64,000 bases of DNA from Microcosmobacter mediterraneus (GTDB lineage: Bacteria; Bacteroidota; Bacteroidia; Flavobacteriales; Flavobacteriaceae): NCBI RefSeq assembly GCF_031846265.1, contig NZ_JAVRIA010000002.1:62001-126000 (forward strand), read 5' to 3'. Positions 9,733-16,856 of this stretch are shown one piece after another. Below the pieces are notes generated by a model. The model was given only the letters and a program-made list of their open reading frames with translations, did not search any database and was not told where the DNA came from. Position 1 is the first letter of the stretch. Each line of letters opens with the position of its first letter. The position numbers were made by a program, and so were the translations under genes.

Positions 9733-10737
9733 TTGAAACGAAGAAACTTTATAAAAAATACAGCCTTAAGTAGTGCAGGATTAGCTATTGGTAGCACATT
9801 AGTGTCTTGTGCTGATGATAACACTAAAACATCAAATACTGTAGTTGCTAATACAGCTAAAGCTTCGCTTCCACTTGTTATAGCGACTTGGCATGTTGAA
9901 GCTGCCACAGCAAAAGCAATGGAAGTATTACAAGCTGGCGGAAATGCACTTGATGCTGTAGAACAAGGCTGTAGAGTTGAAGAGGCTAATGAAAAAGGAC
10001 AATCGGTTGGTAAAGGTGGCTTACCAGATCGTGATGGTAACGTAACGCTTGATGCTTGCATCATGGATAAACATGGTAATTGTGGTTCTGTAGTCTATCT
10101 TCAAAATATTACACATGCAGTTTCTGTTGCCAGAAAAGTTATGGAAGACACGCCTCATGTCATGCTTGCTGGTGAAGGTGCAAAACAATATGCTATTTCT
10201 CAAGGATTCCAGGCTGAGGACTTATTGACCGAAGCCTCAAAGAAAGCTTGGGAAGACTGGAAGGTAAAATCGGAATACAAACCCATTATTAATATTGAAA
10301 ATCACGATACCATTGGTATGCTAGCCATTGATAACAATGGTGACATTTCTGGTGCGTGTACCACAAGTGGTCTAGCTTACAAAATGGGAGGTCGGGTTGG
10401 CGATTCGCCAATTATCGGTTCTGGATTATTTGTAGATAACGAAATTGGCGCTGCTGTTGCCACTGGTTTAGGTGAAGAAGTTGTAAAAACCGTTGGTAGT
10501 TTTCTCGTAGTTGAATTGATGCGTCAAGGAAAATCACCTCAAGACGCTTGTGAGGAAGCAATTAGTAGAATCGTCAACAAACCCACTAGTGATTATAAAA
10601 ACTTTCAAGTAGGTTATATCGCTGTTAACAAACAAGGGGAAACAGGCTCTTATTCAATTCATCAATGGTTTAGTATGACCAAATTTCAGGATGGTATTAA
10701 TGAGCAAATTCAATCGGACTATTTTAATAAAGCATAA
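9733..10737 (+). CDS. N4-(beta-N-acetylglucosaminyl)-L-asparaginase (glycosylasparaginase)
   Basis: This 334-residue Ntn-hydrolase starts with TTG at 9733; no in-frame ATG gives a complete signal. The N-terminus KRRNFIK is a twin-arginine (Tat) motif and a lipobox-like cysteine follows at residue 26 (TLVSC), so it is probably exported folded and lipid-anchored. The autocleavage and nucleophile site is Thr193 in NHDTIGM, close to the lysosomal enzyme motif. By family knowledge it cleaves the GlcNAc-Asn bond of glyco-asparagine. It lies 48 bp after the permease and completes an N-glycan degradation route with the GH92, GH20 and GH2 enzymes. Confidence 0.93.
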   Translation: MKRRNFIKNTALSSAGLAIGSTLVSCADDNTKTSNTVVANTAKASLPLVIATWHVEAATAKAMEVLQAGGNALDAVEQGCRVEEANEKGQSVGKGGLPDRDGNVTLDACIMDKHGNCGSVVYLQNITHAVSVARKVMEDTPHVMLAGEGAKQYAISQGFQAEDLLTEASKKAWEDWKVKSEYKPIINIENHDTIGMLAIDNNGDISGACTTSGLAYKMGGRVGDSPIIGSGLFVDNEIGAAVATGLGEEVVKTVGSFLVVELMRQGKSPQDACEEAISRIVNKPTSDYKNFQVGYIAVNKQGETGSYSIHQWFSMTKFQDGINEQIQSDYFNKA

Positions 10738-10754
10738 CATAATTCTGTAGTGCT

Positions 10755-10797
10755 TTTTATCGACACCTATGTAGTTCGTCGATAAAATCGATTTTTT
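10755..10797 (+). terminator. Inverted repeat and T-run after the glycosylasparaginase
   Basis: A perfect 10-bp inverted repeat (TTTTATCGAC at 10755-10764 and its complement at 10778-10787, 13-nt loop) lies 18 bp after the stop codon. A T-run follows at 10792-10797. It could terminate the GH92 operon. The right arm overlaps one copy of the AGTTCGTCGAT repeat, so a regulatory role is also possible. Confidence 0.5.
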
Positions 10798-10864
10798 GGT
10801 CTTTTTTACCAACTATAATTATCTTATTTTCAAATAGTTAAGTGTGTTAGTGCAGTTCGTCGAT
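10773..10864 (+). repeat. Direct repeat AGTTCGTCGAT, two copies
   Basis: The 11-mer AGTTCGTCGAT occurs at 10773-10783 and again at 10854-10864, an 81-bp step, upstream of the small secreted protein at 10987. Both are followed by T-rich sequence with GG. They look like binding sites for an unknown regulator or paired promoter elements. I do not recognise the factor. Confidence 0.55.
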
Positions 10865-10986
10865 GTTTTTGGTTTAGGTGTGCATTTGGTCTAAAAATGG
10901 ATGCCGTTGTCTATTTTTTAGTGGCATAACTTCAGTTGTGATGTTAATTTGTATTCGAATTGAAACACAAACAACTGTTAGTTAAA

Positions 10987-11250
10987 ATGAAAAACGTAGT
11001 AATCATATTATTCTTAATCGCTCTTCCAACTTTTGGAATGGCTCAAGATACTACTGTTGCTGTTTCAACGCCTACTGAACAATCAATTGAAGTTTCACCC
11101 AAAAAAGAAACTGTAAAATCTAGTGCTTTAAGTACTAAACTAAAAACACAATTGATTAAACTAAATCATAAGAAAAGTAACGAGATTATAAGTATTAAAG
11201 CGTATAGAAAAAGTCTTCAAATTAAAGTTAAGACTGTTAAGCTTTGCTAA
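10987..11250 (+). CDS. Small secreted protein of unknown function
   Basis: The preferred start is the ATG at 10987, which gives an 87-residue protein beginning directly with a signal peptide (MKNVVIILFLIALPTFGMAQ); a TTG 27 bases upstream would only add a charged extension. The mature part is about 67 residues, Thr/Ser/Lys-rich, and ends in a basic tail with ISIKAYRKSLQIKVK and a single C-terminal Cys two residues after Lys-Leu-type sequence. No catalytic motif is visible. The basic tail looks more constrained than the middle. It is monocistronic, follows the AGTTCGTCGAT repeat pair, and is closed by a strong terminator. Confidence 0.75.
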   Translation: MKNVVIILFLIALPTFGMAQDTTVAVSTPTEQSIEVSPKKETVKSSALSTKLKTQLIKLNHKKSNEIISIKAYRKSLQIKVKTVKLC

Positions 11251-11282
11251 TATATAAATGATAAATGTGCTATTAATCATTT

Positions 11283-11315
11283 AAAAAGCCGTAACGTAAA
11301 AGTTTCGGCTTTTTT
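11283..11315. terminator. Bidirectional terminator between the small secreted gene and cphA
   Basis: AAAAAGCCG at 11283-11291 pairs with CGGCTTTTT at 11306-11314. A-rich and T-rich flanks on both sides would let it serve the rightward small gene and the convergent cphA. Confidence 0.8.
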
Positions 11316-11361
11316 ATTATTTACTATTGTACCTAACAAAATTGATAGGTTAGATAAAATA

Positions 11362-14004
11362 TTAATCCGTAAAAACCAATTCGCCCTTTGCTTCTTGTTC
11401 TTTAAATTGTTTCACAAGGTCTAAAGCATCAGGAATAACATCACTACATAAAATAATTAGTGAACCTTTAACTGCATTTTTAACAGCATAAGTGATGGCT
11501 TCTTTTTCAGAAGGAATAATCGTGGTTTTCTTATTAGGATTTTTAGCTTTAATACCATCATTTAGCATTTTTATAAGCTCTTCCTCTGTCTTTCCTCGTA
11601 AACGTTTGTCTTGGCGAATAATGATTTCATCAAACATTTCTGCTGCTATAGATCCCATTTCGTTATTATCTTCGACACGTCTATCACCTATTCCTGCAAT
11701 AATTCCTACTTTAACAGTAGCTTCTAAATTATCCGTAAACTTCTGAAGTGCACGCATTCCTGCAGCATTATGCGCATAATCTAAAAGAATACTGAAATCA
11801 TTAAATTCAAATAAATTTAAGCGTCCTGGAGTTTGAGCTGCAGAAGGAATAAAGGTTTCTAAAGCCGCTTTAATATCTTCATTACTAATTCCTTGAATAT
11901 TTGCAGCTAATACAGCTGCTAACACATTCTGAATCATAAATGTCGCCTTACCACCATAAGTTAACGGAATAAGTTCTGCTTTCATTATTCGCATTTTCCA
12001 CTCGCCTCTACAAATGGTTACATAGCCATTTTCATAAACTGCAGTTATACCATTTAAGCGTTGTAAAGCTTTAATTCTTGGGTTGTTTTCATCCATAGAA
12101 AACAATGCCACATTACAGTCTACGCTTCGTCTCATATCGTAAACCAAATCATCATCGGCATTTAGAATTGCATAACCATCTGGCAAAACCGTTTCTGGAA
12201 CAACACCTTTTACTTTTGCTAATTGTTCTATGGTGTGAATACCTTTTAATCCTAAATGATCTGCTGCAACATTGGTTACGATAGCTACATCGCATTTTTT
12301 AAAGCCCAAGCCAGCTCTTAATAAACCACCTCGTGCACATTCTAGTACTGCAAAATTTACTGTCGGATCCTTAAGCACAAACTCTGCACTTGATGGCCCT
12401 GTACAATCACCTGTCATTAACAATCGATTTTGTATGTAAACACCATCACTTGTGGTATAACCAACACGATAGCCTTTCATTTTTGCAATATGAGCAAGCA
12501 ACCTAGAGGTTGTGGTTTTTCCGTTTGTTCCAGTAATAGCCATAATAGGAATTCGCCCTGTATCGCCTTTAATTGGAAATAATTTATCGATTACTGGTGC
12601 TGCAACATTTCTTGGAAGTCCTGTGGTTGGTGCCAAATGCATTCTAAATCCTGGTCCTGCATTAACTTCTAAAACAGCGCCTCCAGTTTCAGATAATGGT
12701 TTAGAAATATCAGTGGTCATAATATCAATCCCACAAATATCCAAATCAATAATCTTAGAAATACGTTCTGCCATACTTACGTTTGCAGGATGTACAATAT
12801 CTGTAACATCTTCTGCTGTACCTCCTGTACTTAGATTGGCTGTATCTTTTAATATTAATTTTTCACCATCTGGTAAAACATACTCTAAAGTGTAGCCAGC
12901 ATCTTTGATAATTGTTTTTGTTAGTTCATTGATAGTAATCTGTGTCAATACCTTTTCATGACCATAACCACGACGTGGATCACTGTTAACTTCATCTATT
13001 AACTCTTGCACTGTAGACTTGCCATTACCTACAACATGTGCTGGTGATCGTTTAGCAGCTGCAACTAAGGTATTATTAATAACTAATAGTCTATAATCTT
13101 CGCCGACAATAAATTTTTCGATAATGATAGCACCACTTCTAGAACTGTCTTTTGCATGTCTGAATGCTACTAACGCATCATCATAATTTTGAATATCAAC
13201 GGTGATACCTCGTCCATGATTGCCATCAATAGGTTTTATAACTAAAGGATAGCCAACATAACGACAGGCTTCTTCTAGACTTCGTTCACGACGAATTATA
13301 TCGCCTCGAGGCACTTCTACCTCAGCTTGTTCTAATAAGTATTTTGTATCTTCTTTATCACAGGCCAATTCTACACCAATACTACTGGTTTCACTAGTAA
13401 CTGTGGCTTGTATGCGCTTTTGATTGGCGCCATAACCCAATTGACATAAGGAATATTTATTCAATCTAATCCAAGGAATTCCTCTAGATTCAGCTTCTTC
13501 AACAATAGAGCCTGTACTAGGTCCTAAACGATCTGCTTCTCGCAGCTCTCTCATTTTCTGGATATCTTCAGACATATCATAAGGTTCACCAGAAATTAAG
13601 GCTTCACATATATCTACCGAAGCTTTAGCGGCATAACGTCCAACAGATTCTTCCATATAAGCAAAAACAACATTATAAACACCTTCTTCGCCATAACCTC
13701 TTGTTCTGCCAAAACCAACATCCATTCCTGCAAGGGTTTGAATCTCTAAGGCAATGTGCTCAATAATATGTCCCATCCAAGTACCTTCTTCAACACGTTG
13801 AAAAAATCCTCCAGGCTCACCAACAGAACAACGATGTTCGTACATTCCTGGAAACATCGCTTTAAGTCGATCATAAAATCCATCTACTTTATTAGATGGT
13901 AACTCCTCCATTTCTTGAAGGTCTAAAACCATTACAATTAACTTATGTCGTCTCACTGACCAGTAGTTTGGTCCTCGCATAGCGTTTATACTTCGTATTT
14001 CCAT
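11362..14004 (-). CDS. cphA: Cyanophycin synthetase
   Basis: The 880-residue length matches cyanophycin synthetase. An N-terminal domain is followed by an ATP-grasp domain (about residues 210-480, with KPIDGNHGRGI), then a Mur-ligase-like domain with the P-loop GTNGKTTTSRLLAH and the ligase motif ending LLDYAHNAAG. The enzyme makes multi-L-arginyl-poly-L-aspartate by adding Asp to the backbone with the ATP-grasp domain and Arg to the side chain with the Mur-like domain, in the cytoplasm. It is divergent from cphB across a 91-bp gap, so synthesis and breakdown are probably controlled from one region. Confidence 0.96.
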   Translation of the reverse strand: MEIRSINAMRGPNYWSVRRHKLIVMVLDLQEMEELPSNKVDGFYDRLKAMFPGMYEHRCSVGEPGGFFQRVEEGTWMGHIIEHIALEIQTLAGMDVGFGRTRGYGEEGVYNVVFAYMEESVGRYAAKASVDICEALISGEPYDMSEDIQKMRELREADRLGPSTGSIVEEAESRGIPWIRLNKYSLCQLGYGANQKRIQATVTSETSSIGVELACDKEDTKYLLEQAEVEVPRGDIIRRERSLEEACRYVGYPLVIKPIDGNHGRGITVDIQNYDDALVAFRHAKDSSRSGAIIIEKFIVGEDYRLLVINNTLVAAAKRSPAHVVGNGKSTVQELIDEVNSDPRRGYGHEKVLTQITINELTKTIIKDAGYTLEYVLPDGEKLILKDTANLSTGGTAEDVTDIVHPANVSMAERISKIIDLDICGIDIMTTDISKPLSETGGAVLEVNAGPGFRMHLAPTTGLPRNVAAPVIDKLFPIKGDTGRIPIMAITGTNGKTTTSRLLAHIAKMKGYRVGYTTSDGVYIQNRLLMTGDCTGPSSAEFVLKDPTVNFAVLECARGGLLRAGLGFKKCDVAIVTNVAADHLGLKGIHTIEQLAKVKGVVPETVLPDGYAILNADDDLVYDMRRSVDCNVALFSMDENNPRIKALQRLNGITAVYENGYVTICRGEWKMRIMKAELIPLTYGGKATFMIQNVLAAVLAANIQGISNEDIKAALETFIPSAAQTPGRLNLFEFNDFSILLDYAHNAAGMRALQKFTDNLEATVKVGIIAGIGDRRVEDNNEMGSIAAEMFDEIIIRQDKRLRGKTEEELIKMLNDGIKAKNPNKKTTIIPSEKEAITYAVKNAVKGSLIILCSDVIPDALDLVKQFKEQEAKGELVFTD

Positions 14005-14065
14005 TTCAGTTGGTTTTATAGATGAAAGATTATAAATATAGTATTTTTCAGAAGAAAATTTGGCT

Positions 14066-14073
14066 TATTTTTG
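14066..14073 (+). promoter_or_regulatory. -7 box of the cphB promoter
   Basis: TATTTTTG fits the Bacteroidota -7 consensus TAnnTTTG and lies 22 bp before the cphB start codon in the cphA-cphB divergent region. Confidence 0.6.
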
Positions 14074-14095
14074 CCCAATATTTTAGATTAAAACT

Positions 14096-14956
14096 ATGCA
14101 GAAGGCAAATGGCACTTTAATACCAATTGGTGGAAATGAAGATAAAGGTATTGATGCAGATGAAATGTATACACTCGAATTTATTGAGGAAGGCATTTTG
14201 TATCACGTAGTAAGAGAAGCCGGAGGAATAGATTCAAATATCGTAGTCATTCCTACAGCATCAAGCATTCCTGTTGAAGTAGGCGAGAATTACTTAACGG
14301 CTTTTTCTACTTTAGGGTGTAACAATATTTCCGTTTTAGATATTCGTTCAAAAACAGATTCTGAAACTGAGCATGCCATTAACCTTATTAAAAAAGCAGA
14401 TTGTGTGATGTTTTCTGGTGGTGATCAATCTAAAATTACTGATAAAATAGGTCGAACTAGTATTCATACTATTTTAACAGAACGTTACTTCAATGAAAAA
14501 GGTTTCGTCATTGCTGGTACAAGTGCTGGTGCAATGGCCATGGCAAAAGAAATGATTGCGGGAGGTAGTGCTTCAGAATCTTTTGTTAAAGGTGCTGTGA
14601 AGATGTATAAAGGTTTAGGCTTAATTCCTGAATTAATTATTGACACCCACTTTATTAAGCGTGGTCGTTTTGGAAGGATTTCTGAAGCTGTTGCTCAATT
14701 TCCAAAGTTAGTTGGGTTGGGTTTGGCTGAAGATACTGGACTCATTATTAAGAATAACACATTCGAAGTAATTGGTTCAGGAATGGTGATTGTTTTTGAT
14801 GGTCGAAAAATTAAGCATAACAATCATAAAATTTTAAGAGAAGGAACACCAATGTCGTTAACAAATTTGAAGACGCATATCTTGTCTAATGGTGATCGTT
14901 TTAATATTAAAAAAAAGAGAGTTGAAGTACTCCCCATAGAAGCACCTTTTATTTGA
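14096..14956 (+). CDS. cphB: Cyanophycinase
   Basis: This 286-residue serine hydrolase of the S51 peptidase family has the nucleophile elbow GTSAGAMAM with Ser143, and an early GGNEDKG loop. Cyanophycinase cuts cyanophycin into beta-Asp-Arg dipeptides. No signal peptide is present, so it acts on the intracellular polymer. It is divergent from cphA. Its 3' end overlaps the convergent acetyltransferase gene by 8 bases, right where a dispersed repeat begins. Confidence 0.95.
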   Translation: MQKANGTLIPIGGNEDKGIDADEMYTLEFIEEGILYHVVREAGGIDSNIVVIPTASSIPVEVGENYLTAFSTLGCNNISVLDIRSKTDSETEHAINLIKKADCVMFSGGDQSKITDKIGRTSIHTILTERYFNEKGFVIAGTSAGAMAMAKEMIAGGSASESFVKGAVKMYKGLGLIPELIIDTHFIKRGRFGRISEAVAQFPKLVGLGLAEDTGLIIKNNTFEVIGSGMVIVFDGRKIKHNNHKILREGTPMSLTNLKTHILSNGDRFNIKKKRVEVLPIEAPFI

Positions 14957-15794
14957 CTTCGACAGGCTCAGTCACCAGAAATAATTCCATTTCAAACTGG
15001 TCTACTGTATTTTCTAATCCAACACTTTCAATTGCATTGATTTTAGAGGTTAACTTGTCGTCTACATTAATAACACGAACGTTCTGATATTTAGAATTTA
15101 TGGCAGAAAACAAGCGCTGCCAAGTATCTTTCTTATCTGTAAATACCTCTAGCTGATTTAAAGTACCATTATCTGGATTTATAGCAACGAAAGATTCAAA
15201 ATTGCTATTTCTATTCACAAAGAAATATTTGGAATTCCCTTTTTCTAAACTCTCTCGATAAAAATCCCAAGAATAATTAGCCTGATTAGGAATAGTAGAC
15301 CAATCGATTACGTCATATTGTACTTCTTGTAATTCTAAACCTGTATTATGTTCTGAGTTTATTGTGCCACTATAACATTTGTAATGTTTTGTTTTTCGGA
15401 ATCCAATACCTTCATAAGCTTTTATGGCTCTTTCATTTACTGTAATAACTTCAAGAACACATTTAATAATACCTTCTTTTTTAAGTATTGGAAAAGCAAA
15501 ATCGTAAATAGAGTTTACAATCTTTTGTCCTCTGTATTCAGAAATAACACCTGTGCCTGTATTGAAGGCTATGTGATTTCCGTGACGTTTGTCAATGGCA
15601 TTAATTATAAAACCAACTAGTTTATGGCCATCAAACATGCCATAAGACAAATCGTATCGAACTCCAGCTGCTTTCCAACGTTGGCGATAATAGTCGTGGT
15701 CTGTTGGCATTTTCACAAAGTAATTCTCGAATGCTGAGAGGAAGCATTCCATAATAACATCAAAATCGGTATCACCTAAATGCCTAACTTTCAT
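14949..15794 (-). CDS. GNAT family acetyltransferase
   Basis: This 281-residue protein has an N-terminal GNAT domain with an acetyl-CoA binding region around VISEYRGQKIVNSIYDFA, and a second, degenerate half that may be another GNAT-like fold. The substrate cannot be told. Its start codon overlaps the isoaspartyl peptidase stop by one base (TAATG), so the two are translationally coupled and a role in using cyanophycin breakdown products is possible. The last residues, TEPVEVK, are encoded by a copy of the dispersed repeat at 14956-14971, so the natural C-terminus may have been replaced. Confidence 0.8.
   Translation of the reverse strand: MKVRHLGDTDFDVIMECFLSAFENYFVKMPTDHDYYRQRWKAAGVRYDLSYGMFDGHKLVGFIINAIDKRHGNHIAFNTGTGVISEYRGQKIVNSIYDFAFPILKKEGIIKCVLEVITVNERAIKAYEGIGFRKTKHYKCYSGTINSEHNTGLELQEVQYDVIDWSTIPNQANYSWDFYRESLEKGNSKYFFVNRNSNFESFVAINPDNGTLNQLEVFTDKKDTWQRLFSAINSKYQNVRVINVDDKLTSKINAIESVGLENTVDQFEMELFLVTEPVEVK
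14956..14971. repeat. Dispersed repeat ACTTCGACAGGCTCAG at the 3' end of the GNAT gene
   Basis: This 16-mer is the reverse complement of the copy in the GH20 gene. It supplies the final codons of the GNAT protein and abuts the cphB stop codon. Confidence 0.75.
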
Positions 15795-16768
15795 TATTTA
15801 TAAATTGAAATCTCCTCTTTACCTTCTGATGTCTTAAAAGCACGATACATGCCTTCGGTATTAAAAGGCATGGCAATATTACCTTGAGTATCTACTGCAA
15901 TCAATCCACCATCGCCATTAATTTCAAGTATGCGTTTATTTATGACTTCTTCTGAGGCTTGTTGTAGCGTCAATCCTTTATGCTCCATTAAACACGATAC
16001 GTCGTAAGCAACGACACCTCTTATAAAAAACTCGCCACTGCCAGTACAACTCACAGCACAGGTTTTGTTATTGGCATAATTACCTGCTCCTATCATTGGA
16101 CTATCGCCAACTCTTCCCCATTTTTTGTTGGTCATGCCTCCTGTAGATGTCGCTGCAGCAATATTTCCATCTTGGTCGCAAGCCACTGCTCCAACCGTTC
16201 CGAATTTTGAATCTTTTTGGCTCCGACTATGCTCAGCCACCGAATCTTCATTTTCGTTAGTGGATTTGGAATGATCCAACTGAAAATTATCAGTATCTTT
16301 AATTTCCAACCATTGTTGGTGGCGAAATTTATCATAGAAATAAGTATCTTCTTCCAAAGTATAATTCAACTCAGTTGCAAATTTCATAGCGCCTTCACCT
16401 GCTAAAAAGACATGTTCACTTTTTTCCATGACATCACGAGCTAAACTCACTGGGTTTTTAATCCCAGATATTAAACTCACTCCTCCAGCATTTAAAGTAT
16501 TACCATCCATAATGCTAGCATCCATTTCATGGGATCCTGTTGCCGTGAATACAGACCCTTTCCCAGCATTAAATAAGGGTGAATCTTCAAGATGTTTTAC
16601 GGCAACCTCAACGGCATCCACAGCCGATTCTCCAGCTTTTAGAATAGCATAACCAGCATTTAAGGCTATTTTTAAATCTTGCTTATATCGAGCTTCCAGT
16701 TCAGGTGTCATCATGCCTTTTACTAAAGTTCCCGCACCTCCATGAATAGCTATTGAAAATGTTTGCAT
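15794..16768 (-). CDS. iaaA: Isoaspartyl peptidase / L-asparaginase, Ntn-hydrolase
   Basis: The 324-residue protein is an IaaA-type Ntn-hydrolase. It starts with AIHGGAGTL, and autocleavage should occur before Thr191 in KFGTVGAVACD, giving alpha and beta subunits. By family knowledge it hydrolyses beta-aspartyl dipeptides, including the beta-Asp-Arg released by cyanophycinase, to Asp and Arg. It has no signal peptide. It lies upstream of, and overlaps by one base, the acetyltransferase, and is convergent with cphB. The loop just before the cleavage site holds a dispersed repeat copy (16219-16241), a place where extra residues should be tolerated. Confidence 0.94.
   Translation of the reverse strand: MQTFSIAIHGGAGTLVKGMMTPELEARYKQDLKIALNAGYAILKAGESAVDAVEVAVKHLEDSPLFNAGKGSVFTATGSHEMDASIMDGNTLNAGGVSLISGIKNPVSLARDVMEKSEHVFLAGEGAMKFATELNYTLEEDTYFYDKFRHQQWLEIKDTDNFQLDHSKSTNENEDSVAEHSRSQKDSKFGTVGAVACDQDGNIAAATSTGGMTNKKWGRVGDSPMIGAGNYANNKTCAVSCTGSGEFFIRGVVAYDVSCLMEHKGLTLQQASEEVINKRILEINGDGGLIAVDTQGNIAMPFNTEGMYRAFKTSEGKEEISIYK
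16219..16241. repeat. Variant dispersed repeat inside iaaA
   Basis: GGCTCCGACTATGCTCAGCC followed by ACC is a variant of the CTTCGAC...GCTCAG repeat. It encodes Val-Ala-Glu-His-Ser-Arg-Ser in the linker before the catalytic threonine. Confidence 0.55.
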
Positions 16769-16856
16769 TATTTGATATTTATGTCTGAAAAATACGAATT
16801 GAATTTCAATGCAACACTAAAGTTTCGTAGTTTTATAATCTTATAATATAAACTTC

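Noticed and set aside
10960..10986. TTG-started extension of the small secreted protein
   Set aside because: It places charged residues before the signal peptide; the ATG at 10987 is normal.
11329..11352. Possible TACCTA...TAGGTA operator near the cphA 3' end
   Set aside because: The half-sites are too far apart, with no -7 box at 23 nt.
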